DNA of 64,000 nt from Thermoactinospora rubra (GCF_002093975.1 NZ_MSZZ01000023.1:124001-188000), one strand, 5' to 3'. Counted from the stretch's first letter, positions 1 to 7,763 are shown. Notes: generated by a model from the letters alone, not told the origin. A program made the numbers and translations.

Positions 1-1109
1 AGGGTCCGGGACGGGGAGCCACCGACCGCGGCTCGGCCGGACGGCCGACGATCTCCGAGGTGGCGGCCGAGGCGGGGGTCGGCAGGGCGACCGCCGCCCG
101 CACTCTCGGCGGCTACGGCTACGTCAGCCCCGAGCTGCGCGAGCGCGTGCTGGCGGCGGCCCGGAAGCTCGGCTACCGGACCAACGCCCTGGCGCGCAGC
201 ATGTCCACCGGCGTCACCCACACCATCGGGGTGATCGTCGCGGACATCGGCAACCCGTTCTTCGCCGGCGTCATGCGCGGCATCTCCGACACCTCGCGCG
301 CCCGCGGCTTCGACACGCTGGTGCTGAGCACCTACGAGGCGCTGGAGGAGGAGGTGGCGGCCACCGACGTGCTCATCGACAAGCGCGTCGACGGCATGAT
401 CATCTCCTCGGCCGCGGTGGACAGGGGCGAGGTCGCGCACATCAGGGCCGCCATCGACCGGGGCGTGCCCGTCGTCCTGGTCGACCGGGCCGTGGCGGCG
501 CTCGACCTCGACACCGTGGTCATCGACAACCGCGACGCGGCCCGCGAGGCCGTCGAGACGCTCGTCGAGGCGGGCCACCGGCGCATCGGCTTCGTGTGGG
601 GGCCGCCCGCCGCCGAGCAGCCCGCGACCCGCCGGGGCCTGCTGGCCCGCACGTCGCGGAACCTGTGGACCGACGGCGAGCGCCTGCGCGGCTACCTCGA
701 CGCGCTGGACGACGCGCGCATCCCGTTCGACCCCGAGCTGGTCATGGTCGGCGAGAAGAGCGAGCGCCACGCGGCCCAGGAGGTCGCGCGCATGCTCGCC
801 CTGCCCGACCGCATCACGGCGGTGTTCTGCACGGAGGCGGAGGCCGTCATCGGCGCCCTGCGCGCGATCCGCGCCGCGGGGCTGTCGTATCCCCGCGACG
901 TCTCGATCATCGGTTTCGACGACAGCGCCTGGGCGGCGGTCATGGAGCCGCCGCTGACGATGATCGAGCAGCCGGTGCACGAGCTGGGGGCGACGGCCGC
1001 CCGCGTGCTGCTCGACGTGCTCGAAGGCGCCGAGCCCCGCCGGGAGATGCACACGCTGCGCTCGCGCCTCATCGTCCGCTCCTCCGTCGGCCCCGCCCCC
1101 GCCGGCTGA
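1..1109 (+). CDS. LacI-family transcriptional regulator, 5' end outside the window
   Basis: DNA-binding regulator of the LacI/PurR type, presumably controlling a sugar or nucleoside locus beyond the left edge. The frame is open from base 3 and has no ATG, GTG or TTG before the first GTG at 60. However, the residues before that GTG (RPTISEV) are the first part of the canonical LacI helix-turn-helix, which continues as AAEAGVGRATAARTLGG. The GTG at 60 is therefore internal and the true start lies outside the window. The hinge helix (LGYRTNALARSM) follows, then a periplasmic-binding-protein-like effector domain starting near IGVIVADIGNPFF and ending with the family-typical IGFDDSAWA and PLTMIEQPV segments. 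The family is certain; the ligand cannot be read from the sequence. Confidence 0.93.
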   Translation, partial: GPGRGATDRGSAGRPTISEVAAEAGVGRATAARTLGGYGYVSPELRERVLAAARKLGYRTNALARSMSTGVTHTIGVIVADIGNPFFAGVMRGISDTSRARGFDTLVLSTYEALEEEVAATDVLIDKRVDGMIISSAAVDRGEVAHIRAAIDRGVPVVLVDRAVAALDLDTVVIDNRDAAREAVETLVEAGHRRIGFVWGPPAAEQPATRRGLLARTSRNLWTDGERLRGYLDALDDARIPFDPELVMVGEKSERHAAQEVARMLALPDRITAVFCTEAEAVIGALRAIRAAGLSYPRDVSIIGFDDSAWAAVMEPPLTMIEQPVHELGATAARVLLDVLEGAEPRREMHTLRSRLIVRSSVGPAPAG

Positions 1110-1115
1110 GCCGTT

Positions 1116-1155
1116 CTCACAGGAACTCGCAGGGACTCACAGGAACTCACAGGAA
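1116..1155. repeat. Four tandem copies of a 10-bp unit
   Basis: Four head-to-tail copies of CTCACAGGAA (the second reads CTCGCAGGGA) fill the gap between the convergent LacI and TetR genes. The last copy contains the TetR stop codon. It looks like a slippage-type microsatellite; no regulatory role is apparent. Confidence 0.8.
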
Positions 1156-1713
1156 GCGGTCCACGGCGGCCTCCACGAGGGCGGCCGCCTGCTCCTCGGT
1201 GAGCACGTCGGGCAGCGTCAGCCGTTCCACGATGAGCCAGTTCAGGGCCAGGTAGAGCAGCAGGACCGAGGTCTCGTCGCCGGGCATGCCGGACTTGAGG
1301 TGGTTCGTGATGTTGAAGGAGACGTCGGCGCGCACCCGCTCGGTCAGGATCTTCTGCAGTTCCGGCCGCCGGGTGGCCTCCAGCCGCAGCTCCAGCAACG
1401 CGAGGTAGCCGGTGCGGAAGGCCGTGACGCGGTCGACGGTCTCCCTCAGCAGGCCCTTGACCGCCTCGCGGGTCTTCGGGCCCTCGGCGAGCCTGGCCAT
1501 CGTGGCCGCGTCCGGCTCCAGGCGCTCGTAGAAGCGATAGCCGACCTGGGTGAGCAGGTCGTCGCGGTTGGCGAAGTAGTTGGACGCCGTGCCGGGGGGC
1601 ACCGCCGCCTCGGCGTCGACGGCGCGGAACGTTAGCCCGCGCGCTCCCTCCCTGGCCAGCACCTCGATGGCCGCGTCGAGCAGCGCGCGCCGCCGTTCCG
1701 GATTCCTCCGCAC
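1147..1713 (-). CDS. TetR/AcrR-family transcriptional regulator
   Basis: Predicted 188-residue TetR repressor. The N-terminal helix-turn-helix runs RRALLDAAIEVLAREGARGLTFRAVDAEAAVPPGTASNYF in two parts (about residues 7-46), followed by an all-helical ligand-binding domain. The frame stays open far upstream, but homology starts at the Arg-rich N terminus. The GTG at 1713 has GGAG about nine bases upstream, whereas an ATG at 1728 has no ribosome-binding site, so GTG is preferred. The gene diverges from the DHFR-fold reductase at 1789, and a palindrome fills the shared 75-bp gap. The likely role is autoregulation and control of that reductase; the inducer is unknown. Confidence 0.88.
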   Translation of the reverse strand: MRRNPERRRALLDAAIEVLAREGARGLTFRAVDAEAAVPPGTASNYFANRDDLLTQVGYRFYERLEPDAATMARLAEGPKTREAVKGLLRETVDRVTAFRTGYLALLELRLEATRRPELQKILTERVRADVSFNITNHLKSGMPGDETSVLLLYLALNWLIVERLTLPDVLTEEQAAALVEAAVDRFL

Positions 1714-1788
1714 TTGACACCACTCCATCTGTAGTACTACGGTCATAACCACTACAGACAGAGTACTACTAGCGAAGTGGAAAACGGT
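1714..1788. promoter_or_regulatory. Divergent promoter region with nested palindromes (candidate TetR operator)
   Basis: Between the TetR and reductase genes lies the perfect 10-bp palindrome GTAGTACTAC (1731-1740). A second copy of its half, AGTACTACT, sits at 1762-1770. A larger inverted repeat, CTGTAGT (1729-1735) with ACTACAG (1751-1757), surrounds it. On the plus strand TTGACA (1714-1719) is followed after 18 bp by TACGGT (1738-1743), a plausible promoter for the reductase with its -10 box inside the operator. Binding by the neighbouring TetR is inferred from position. Confidence 0.6.
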
Positions 1789-2361
1789 ATGCGAAAGCTT
1801 GTGTACTACGTCGGCGTCTCCATCGACGGCTACATCGCCGGCCCCGGCCACGACATCTCGTTCTTCCCGCTGCCCGACGACATGCTCGCGTGGATCGGCG
1901 AGGAGTACCCGGAGACCCTGCCCACCCACGTCCGCCCGCACCTCGGCCTGGCGGACGCGCCCAACCGGCACTTCGACACGCTGGTGATGGGCCGCGGCAC
2001 CTACGAGCCCGGTCTGGCCATCAACGTGACCAGCCCCTACGCCCACGTGAAGCAGTACGTCGTGTCGCGCACCCTCACCGGGATCGACGACCCCGCCGTG
2101 GAGTTCGTCAAGGACGACCCGCTCGGCCTCGTGCGCGAGCTCAAGCGGCAGGACGGCATGGACGTCTGGCTGGCCGGCGGCGGCAGGCTGGCCGCCGCGC
2201 TGCTGCCCGAGATCGACGAGCTGGTCGTCAAGAGCTACCCGGTCGTCGCCGCGAACGGCACCCGGGCCTTCGACGGCGACTTCCAGCCCACCCCCTTCAC
2301 CCCGACCGCCACCAGGACCTTCAGCAACGGCGCTCAGGTCACCTGGTTCGCCCGCCGGTAG
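1789..2361 (+). CDS. Dihydrofolate-reductase-fold protein (RibD C-terminal family)
   Basis: 190-residue NADPH-dependent reductase-fold protein. The start RKLVYYVGVSIDGYIAGPG, the MGRGTYE segment and the WLAGGGRLAAALL segment are hallmarks of the RibD_C/DHFR-like family. The substrate is unknown, and it is not folA-like in its folate-binding residues. The ATG at 1789 is chosen because RKL starts the conserved strand and a weak GGAAAACGG precedes it; a GTG at 1777 would add four residues. It lies divergent to a TetR gene with a shared operator, so it is probably TetR-controlled. Its last 28 bp overlap the convergent second reductase gene. Confidence 0.85.
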   Translation: MRKLVYYVGVSIDGYIAGPGHDISFFPLPDDMLAWIGEEYPETLPTHVRPHLGLADAPNRHFDTLVMGRGTYEPGLAINVTSPYAHVKQYVVSRTLTGIDDPAVEFVKDDPLGLVRELKRQDGMDVWLAGGGRLAAALLPEIDELVVKSYPVVAANGTRAFDGDFQPTPFTPTATRTFSNGAQVTWFARR

Positions 2362-2861
2362 GTCAGCCGCACCGCTCCCGAGGCGTACGGCTTGGCCTCC
2401 TCCAGGGCGAACGCGAACTCGTCCCCCTCGAACAGCCGGCGCCCGGCGCCGACAGTGACCGGGCACACGATCAGGCCCAGCTCGTCCACCAGGTCGTTGC
2501 GCAGCATCCACCGCACGAGGGTGGGGCTGCCCACGACCTGGATCAACCCCTCCTCCCTCAGCTGGCCGATCTGGTCGGGCGCGACGAGCGTGGAGTTCTG
2601 CCAGTCGGCCTTCTCGAGCGTCGTGGACACCACGTACTTGCGCACGGAGTTCATGTGGGCGGCGTTGGGCAGGTCGGAGTGCGGCCAGGAGGCCGCGAAC
2701 TCCTCGTAGGTGCGCCGCCCGAGCAGCATGCCGGCCTGCTGGGCCATCGACTCGGCCATCTCCTGCGCCGCGTCGGGGCTGAAGTACGGCTGCTGCCACG
2801 CCCCCGGGTTCTCCACGACGCCGTCGAGCGTGATGAACAGCCCTGCCGCGATCTTCCTCAT
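2334..2861 (-). CDS. Dihydrofolate-reductase-fold protein (second copy)
   Basis: 175-residue member of the same DHFR-like/RibD_C superfamily as its convergent neighbour but only distantly similar. It begins MRKIAAGLFITLDGVVENPG and contains LLGRRTYEEFAASWP and QVVGSPTLVRWML, the usual nucleotide-binding landmarks. Its start ATG overlaps the stop of the upstream VOC gene as ATGA, so the two are translationally coupled and probably act together. Small DHFR-fold and VOC proteins beside AraC regulators are common in actinomycetes; the reaction is not known. Confidence 0.85.
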   Translation of the reverse strand: MRKIAAGLFITLDGVVENPGAWQQPYFSPDAAQEMAESMAQQAGMLLGRRTYEEFAASWPHSDLPNAAHMNSVRKYVVSTTLEKADWQNSTLVAPDQIGQLREEGLIQVVGSPTLVRWMLRNDLVDELGLIVCPVTVGAGRRLFEGDEFAFALEEAKPYASGAVRLTYRRANQVT

Positions 2862-3274
2862 GGTCCCCTCCTCAGCGGCTGCGTCAGCCGCCAGTGGTTG
2901 CCGAACGGATCACGGAAGGCGGCGTCGACGCCGTAGAAGCGCTCGTGCGGCGCCTCGACGAACTCCACGCTCTTGGCCCTGAGCTCCTCGTAGGTGGCCC
3001 GGCAGTCGTCGGTGAACAGCGCGCCGGTGCCCCACCCGCCCTTGGCGACCAGGGAGCGCACGATCTCGGCCGTCGCCTCGTCCATGACCGGCGGCGCGGG
3101 CACCGCGAGCATGACGCTGAGCTCGGGCTGCTCCGGCGGGCTGACCAGCACCCACCGCTGCCCTTCGGCCTCCATGTCGGCGGCGGTCTTGAACCCCAGC
3201 TTGCCGACGTAGAAGTCGAGGGCCACATCATGGTCGAACACCCAGACGCACACCAGGCCCAGAGCCGTGATCAT
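2858..3274 (-). CDS. VOC (glyoxalase/bleomycin-resistance fold) family protein
   Basis: 138-residue metalloenzyme-fold protein with two beta-alpha-beta-beta-beta modules (VFDHDVALDFYVGKLGF at the start; FRDPFGNHWRL at the end, with the typical DPFGN turn). The reading frame is open upstream, but the ATG at 3274 is preceded by a strong GGAGGG at correct spacing and matches the family N terminus. It is followed by the ATGA-coupled reductase gene. Upstream lies a four-copy direct repeat and then an AraC regulator gene in the same orientation, which suggests AraC-dependent expression. Possible functions include dioxygenase, isomerase or drug sequestration; none can be chosen. Confidence 0.88.
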   Translation of the reverse strand: MITALGLVCVWVFDHDVALDFYVGKLGFKTAADMEAEGQRWVLVSPPEQPELSVMLAVPAPPVMDEATAEIVRSLVAKGGWGTGALFTDDCRATYEELRAKSVEFVEAPHERFYGVDAAFRDPFGNHWRLTQPLRRGP

Positions 3275-3327
3275 GACTTTCCCTCCGTGTCCGACCACCG
3301 TAGGAAGGGGCGGTGGCCTATCGCTTC

Positions 3328-3417
3328 TCCAAAACGCTCCACTCTTTGGGTCCAAAACGCTCAACTCTTTGGGTCCAAAACGCCCATTCTTTGGGTCCAA
3401 AACACTCATCCTGTGGG
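3328..3417. repeat. Four direct repeats of 22-23 bp between AraC and VOC genes
   Basis: Units start at 3328, 3351, 3374 and 3396, each beginning TCCAAAACGC (last copy TCCAAAACAC) and ending in TTTGGG (last copy TGTGGG). The array starts inside the 3' end of the AraC gene and stops about 55 bp before the VOC start codon. A 22-23 bp period is about two helical turns, so all copies face the same side of the DNA, as expected for tandem AraC-type activator sites. Confidence 0.8.
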
Positions 3418-3807
3418 CCTCGTCCACATCGACACCAGGCAGCTCGGCAGCGTCGCCAGCTCGGGCGGAACCGCTCTGGCCCGGTAGGCGCTCGGGCTCT
3501 CCCCCACGAAGCGCTTGAACTGCGTGCTGAACGACCCCACGCTGGTGAAACCCACCTCATGACACACCTGCGTGACGGTCAGCTCGCCCTCGCGCAGCAG
3601 CGCCTTGGCCCGCTCCAGCCGCCGGGTGAGCAGGTAGCGGTGCGGGGTCTCGCCGAAGGTGTGCTTGAAGGTCCGGGCGAAGTGCTGGGGCGACACCCGC
3701 GCGCTGCGGGCCAGCGCCGCGACGTCCAGCGGCTCGGCGTAGCACCGGTCCATCAGATCCCTCGCCCGCAGCAGGTGCCTGGCCAGCGGAACCCTCATAG
3801 TCGTCAT
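3406..3807 (-). CDS. AraC-family regulator, DNA-binding domain only
   Basis: 133-residue protein consisting almost entirely of the AraC double helix-turn-helix: LDVAALARSARVSPQHFARTF, then LTVTQVCHEVGFTSVGSFSTQFKRFVGESP, ending in SAYR. There is no sensor domain, as in the SoxS/MarA class. The start at 3807 has a GGGGAGG about 13 bases upstream; an ATG at 3798 is the alternative. The last codons run into the first of the direct repeats that separate it from the VOC and reductase genes. The likely target is that operon and possibly itself. Confidence 0.88.
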   Translation of the reverse strand: MTTMRVPLARHLLRARDLMDRCYAEPLDVAALARSARVSPQHFARTFKHTFGETPHRYLLTRRLERAKALLREGELTVTQVCHEVGFTSVGSFSTQFKRFVGESPSAYRARAVPPELATLPSCLVSMWTRPTG

Positions 3808-3850
3808 TGAACCAGCCGGACCTCCCCTTCGTCTGGAGGGTGTGGCTTGG

Positions 3851-4618
3851 ATGACTGTCCCGGCGCGGCTGCTCGCCGTCGTGGCGCTGGCCGCCGGCCT
3901 TGTCCTGGTTCCGGCGGGTACGGCATGCGCCTGCTCCTGCGCCGAGCTGACCGCGCGAGAAGCGGTCGGCAACGCCTCCAGCGTCTTCACCGGCACGGTG
4001 GTGGCGACACGGCAGGTCGCCGGCGATCCTCTCGGCCCGCGCCCGCCCATCGTCGTGACCTTCGAGGCCGACCAGATCTACAAGGGAGCCGCCAAGGCGC
4101 GCTTCGACGTGGCGACGAACGCCGACAGCGCGGCCTGCGGTTACGCCTTCCAGAAGGGCAGGCGCTACCTCGTCTTCGCCGCCCGCGGAGAGTCGGGGCT
4201 GTTCGCCGTGGATCCGGGGGTGGCGCTGCACACGTCGTTGTGCTCGGGCAACATGGCCCTGCGGGCGGGCAAGGGGCCGCTGAAGAAGGGCGACGGCCTG
4301 CCGGGCAGCGGCGAGACCGTCGACCGCGCGCTGCTCACCGCCCTCGGCACGCCGACCCCGGCCCCGCGCGCCACCCGGGCGCCATCGGCCTCCCGCACTC
4401 CGGCCACCTCGGGCTCCTCCGGCACCGCGACAACCCGCAGTGTCCCGGCCGGCTCCGGCACCCATGGCTCGGCGGCGCCCGGCACGGATGCTCCGGCGGA
4501 CACCCGCCCCGTGTCGGCCGCCTCGCAGCTCACCGGGAACGCCGCGCTGCTGGGCGTGCTGGCCGCCGCGGCGATCGCCGGGGCGGCCTGGCTGGCCCTG
4601 CGCCTGCGCCGGCGCTGA
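3851..4618 (+). CDS. Secreted TIMP/NTR-like protein with C-terminal membrane anchor
   Basis: 255-residue exported protein. A signal peptide (residues 1 to about 25, ending AGTACA) is followed immediately by CSCAELTAREAVGNASSVFTG. This Cys-X-Cys N terminus plus an OB-like beta domain resembles the tissue-inhibitor-of-metalloproteinase/netrin fold found in some bacterial surface proteins. Four cysteines lie in the first 150 residues. A Thr/Ser/Pro/Ala-rich linker (about 155-220) leads to a C-terminal transmembrane helix and RLRRR tail. The ATG at 3851 is preferred because GGAGGG lies ten bases upstream; the GTG at 3842 would be one base from it. It diverges from the AraC gene. Function unknown. 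Confidence 0.75.
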   Translation: MTVPARLLAVVALAAGLVLVPAGTACACSCAELTAREAVGNASSVFTGTVVATRQVAGDPLGPRPPIVVTFEADQIYKGAAKARFDVATNADSAACGYAFQKGRRYLVFAARGESGLFAVDPGVALHTSLCSGNMALRAGKGPLKKGDGLPGSGETVDRALLTALGTPTPAPRATRAPSASRTPATSGSSGTATTRSVPAGSGTHGSAAPGTDAPADTRPVSAASQLTGNAALLGVLAAAAIAGAAWLALRLRRR

Positions 4619-4642
4619 CCGCCCGCCGTACGCCGGGAAAGG

Positions 4643-5764
4643 TCAGCGCTGCGGCGGCGCCACGACCACCTCGACGCGCTGGAACTCCTTGATGTCGGAG
4701 TAGCCCGTCGAGGCCATCGTGCGCTTGAGCGCCCCCATGAGATTCATCGACCCGTCGGCGGCCGACGACGGCCCGTGCAGGATCTGCTCCAGGGTGCCGA
4801 CGGTGCCGAAGTGCACCCGCTTGCCGCGCGGCAGCTCGGGGTGGTGCGCCTCCGACCCCCAGTGGAAGCCCCGCCCGGGCGCCTCCACGGCGCGGGCCAG
4901 CGGCGAGCCCACCATGACGGCGTCGGCGCCGCAGGCGATGGCCTTGGCGATGTCGCCGGAGGTGCCCATGCCGCCGTCGGCGATGACGTGGACGTAGCGC
5001 CCGCCCGACTCGTCCATGTAGTCGCGCCGGGCCGCGGCCACGTCGGAGATCGCGGTCGCCATGGGCACGGCTACGCCCAGCACGTTGCGCGTGGTGTGCG
5101 ATGCGCCGCCGCCGAAGCCGACCAGCACGCCCGCCGCGCCCGTGCGCATCAGGTGCAGCGCCGCCGTGTAGGTGGCGCAGCCGCCGACGATGACCGGCAC
5201 GTCGAGCTCATAGATGAACTGCTTGAGGTTCAGCGGCTCGGCCCGGCCGGAGACGTGCTCGGCCGAGACGGTGGTGCCGCGGATGACGAAGATGTCGACG
5301 CCCGCGTCGATGACGGCCTTGTGGTACTGGGCCGTGCGCTGCGGCGACAGCCGTACGGCGGTGGTCACGCCGGAGGCGCGGATCTCGGCGATGCGCCGGC
5401 CGATCAGCTCCTCCTTGATCGGCTCGCGGTAGATCTCCTGCAGCCGCCTGGTGGCGGCGGCGTCGTCGAGGGTGGAGCACTCCTCCAGCAGCGGCAGCGG
5501 GTCCTCGTAGCGGGTCCACAGGCCCTCGAGGTCGAGCGGGGCCAGGCCGCCGAGCTTGCCGATGGCGATGGCCGTGGCCGGCGACACCACGCTGTCCATG
5601 GGCGCCACGACGACGGGCAGTTCGAACCGGTAGGCGTCGATCTGCCAGGTGATCGAGACCTCTTCCGGGTCGCGGGTGCGGCGAGAGGGCACCAGGCCGA
5701 TCTCGTCGAGCGCGTAGGCGCGGCGGCCGGTCTTGCCGCGGCCGATCTCCACCTGCTGCGTCAT
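4643..5764 (-). CDS. guaB3: GuaB3-type IMP dehydrogenase-related protein
   Basis: 373-residue TIM-barrel protein of the IMPDH/GMP reductase superfamily, lacking the CBS pair. It has the phosphate-binding ADGGMGTSGDIAKAIACGADAVMVGSPLARA segment. In the loop where IMPDH has its nucleophile (GPGSICTTR) this protein reads GGGASHTTR, so the catalytic Cys aligns with His and IMP dehydrogenation by the usual mechanism is unlikely. It starts six bases after guaB on the same strand, the arrangement of guaB2-guaB3 in mycobacteria, and is surely cotranscribed. The symbol follows that synteny; the activity is unresolved. Confidence 0.88.
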   Translation of the reverse strand: MTQQVEIGRGKTGRRAYALDEIGLVPSRRTRDPEEVSITWQIDAYRFELPVVVAPMDSVVSPATAIAIGKLGGLAPLDLEGLWTRYEDPLPLLEECSTLDDAAATRRLQEIYREPIKEELIGRRIAEIRASGVTTAVRLSPQRTAQYHKAVIDAGVDIFVIRGTTVSAEHVSGRAEPLNLKQFIYELDVPVIVGGCATYTAALHLMRTGAAGVLVGFGGGASHTTRNVLGVAVPMATAISDVAAARRDYMDESGGRYVHVIADGGMGTSGDIAKAIACGADAVMVGSPLARAVEAPGRGFHWGSEAHHPELPRGKRVHFGTVGTLEQILHGPSSAADGSMNLMGALKRTMASTGYSDIKEFQRVEVVVAPPQR

Positions 5765-5770
5765 CTGGGC

Positions 5771-7249
5771 TTACCTTCCGTGGTAGTTCGGAGCCTCGAC
5801 CGTCATCTGGATGTCGTGCGGGTGGCTCTCCTTCAGGCCGGCCGAGGTGATGGGCATCAGCTGCCCCTTCTCGTGCAGCTCGGCGATGGTGCGGCAGCCG
5901 GTGTACCACATGCCCTGGCGCAGGCCGCCGACGAGCTGGTGGACGACGGCGGCGACCGGGCCGCGGTAGGGCACCTGGCCCTCGATGCCCTCGGGGATGT
6001 ACTTGTCCTCGCCGCTCTCGGCCTGGGCGTAGCGGTCTTTGCTGAAGGAGGAGCCGCCGCGCTCGCGGTTGCGCACCGCGCCGAGCGAGCCCATGCCGCG
6101 GTAGGACTTGAACTGCTTGCCGTTGATGAACAGCAGTTGCCCGGGCGACTCCTCGCAGCCGGCCAGCAGCGAGCCCAGCATGACGGTGTCGGCGCCCGCG
6201 GCGATGGCCTTGGCGATGTCGCCGGAGTATTGCAGGCCGCCGTCGCCGATCACCGGGACGTCCGCCTCGCGGCAGGCCTGCCAGGCCTCGTAGATGGCGG
6301 TGAGCTGCGGCGCGCCCACGCCCGCGACGACACGGGTGGTGCAGATGGAGCCGGGGCCCACGCCCACCTTCACGGCGTCGGCGCCCGCCTCGACGAGCAT
6401 CTGGGCGCCCGCGCGGGTGGCGATGTTGCCGCCGATGACCTCGACCCTGCTGTTGGCCTTGATCTTGCCGATCATGTCGGCCAGGCCCTTGGAGTGGCCG
6501 TGGGCCACGTCGACCACGATCACGTCGACCCCGGCCTCGACGAGCGCCTTGGCCCGCGCCTCGCCGTCGGGGCCCACGCCGACGGCGGCGCCGACCATGA
6601 GCCGGCCGTCGGCGTCCTTGGTCGACAGGGGGTACTGCTCGCTCTTGGTGAAGTCTTTGACCGTGATGAGGCCGCGCAGCCTGCCCTCGGCGTCGACGAG
6701 CGGAAGCTTCTCGATCTTGTTCTTGCGCAGGAGGGCGAACGCCTCGTCGTTGGAGACCCCGACCGGCGCGGTCACCAGCGGCATCGGGGTCATGACCTCG
6801 CGGACCGGGCGGGAGTGGTCGGTCTCGAAGCGCATGTCGCGGTTGGTCACGATGCCGACCAGCCTGCCGTCGGCGTCGGTGACCGGCACGCCGGAGATCC
6901 GGTAGGTGGCGCACAGCTTCTCGACGTCGGCGAGGCAGTCGTCGGGGGTGCAGGTGACCGGGTTGGTGACCATCCCGGCCTCGGAGCGCTTGACCAGGTC
7001 CGCCTGGGTGGCCTGCTCCTCGATGGAGAGGTTGCGGTGGAGGATGCCGATGCCGCCCTGGCGGGCCATCGCGACCGCCATGCGGGCCTCGGTCACGGTG
7101 TCCATGGCCGCGGAGATCAGCGGGATGTTGAGGGTGATGCCGCGCGACAGCCGCGAGGTGGTGTCGGCCTCGCCGGGTTGCATGTCCGAATAGCCCGGCA
7201 CGAGGAGCACGTCGTCGAAGGTGAGACCGGTGTCGGTGAACTTGGACAT
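5771..7249 (-). CDS. guaB: Inosine-5'-monophosphate dehydrogenase
   Basis: 492-residue IMPDH, which oxidises IMP to XMP with NAD, the committed step to GMP. N-terminal barrel strands (FDDVLLVPGYSD) are followed by a CBS pair (about residues 95-210). The catalytic Cys loop is VGVGPGSICTTRVVAGVG, and the mobile flap includes KSYRGMGSLGAV and FSKDRYAQ. Length and all active-site landmarks are normal. The 514-bp region upstream contains a very stable hairpin. guaB3-like follows after six bases. Confidence 0.98.
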   Translation of the reverse strand: MSKFTDTGLTFDDVLLVPGYSDMQPGEADTTSRLSRGITLNIPLISAAMDTVTEARMAVAMARQGGIGILHRNLSIEEQATQADLVKRSEAGMVTNPVTCTPDDCLADVEKLCATYRISGVPVTDADGRLVGIVTNRDMRFETDHSRPVREVMTPMPLVTAPVGVSNDEAFALLRKNKIEKLPLVDAEGRLRGLITVKDFTKSEQYPLSTKDADGRLMVGAAVGVGPDGEARAKALVEAGVDVIVVDVAHGHSKGLADMIGKIKANSRVEVIGGNIATRAGAQMLVEAGADAVKVGVGPGSICTTRVVAGVGAPQLTAIYEAWQACREADVPVIGDGGLQYSGDIAKAIAAGADTVMLGSLLAGCEESPGQLLFINGKQFKSYRGMGSLGAVRNRERGGSSFSKDRYAQAESGEDKYIPEGIEGQVPYRGPVAAVVHQLVGGLRQGMWYTGCRTIAELHEKGQLMPITSAGLKESHPHDIQMTVEAPNYHGR

Positions 7250-7763
7250 GGTGCGGACCCCTCCCCAGCGCGCTTGCGGCGATTCCCCAGTCTAGGGCCT
7301 GGCGCGGAATGGGCCGGAGCCGGCGAGCAGGCACGGGACGAGGCGCCGGGAAAGCATCGGAAAGCGCTGAGAGGGGCCGGAGGACGGCGACCCCCACGAA
7401 CCGGTCCGCCGTCCTCACGGCGACATGCGCGCTGGGGGATCGGCCGGCCGGTGATCCGGCCGATCCCCCAGCCACCGGCATCCGCGCGGGGCGCGGGCTG
7501 CCATCGAACCCCCCTCCGCGTCCAGATGGCCACGCCCCGTCCGCGTTGACGATGCCGACGCTGGGTTAAGACTGCGTTACTCCGGGACACAAGACAATGG
7601 CACTTGGTGCAGTTGCACGAAGTTGCATCGGCCCGCCCGCGCAACCGCGATCATTCCTCGCAACCCACGGACAGCGCCGGAACGGCGGGTTATCCTCGCG
7701 ACACGCCCGTTGGGCGCCGCCGCCCGCACGGCTCCGGCGCCCCTTCCCCCGACGGAGCCCGCG
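7250..7763. other. Divergent intergenic region between guaB and a TrmB/LuxR regulator
   Basis: No credible gene in 514 bp. It holds the guaB leader and promoter (not pinpointed), a 17-bp-stem hairpin at 7431-7472, and a direct repeat of AGTTGCA at 7611-7617 and 7621-7627 separated by CGA. Short frames through it have no start context or family resemblance. Confidence 0.6.
7431..7472. terminator. 17-bp perfect inverted repeat upstream of guaB
   Basis: Arms 7431-7447 and 7456-7472 (beginning GCTGGGGGATC) pair perfectly around an eight-base loop CCGGTGAT. It sits between divergent genes, not after one, so it is either a leader hairpin or attenuator of guaB, or an insulating terminator. No U-tract is present, which is usual for actinobacterial hairpins. 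Confidence 0.6.

Noticed and set aside
60..1109. GTG at 60 as the LacI start
   Set aside because: The conserved helix-turn-helix begins before it (RPTISEV), so the start is outside the window.
1147..2799. 550-codon version of the TetR gene
   Set aside because: The extra 360 codons are antisense to two reductase genes; TetR homology begins only at the helix-turn-helix.
1789..2861. Either reductase as true dihydrofolate reductase (folA)
   Set aside because: Both match the RibD_C/DHFR-like side family; folate-binding landmarks of FolA are not seen.
3328..3417. CRISPR array
   Set aside because: The units are contiguous 22-23 bp repeats with no unique spacers and no cas genes nearby.
4775..7549. 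924-codon plus-strand frame over guaB3/guaB
   Set aside because: High-GC shadow of two certain minus-strand genes.
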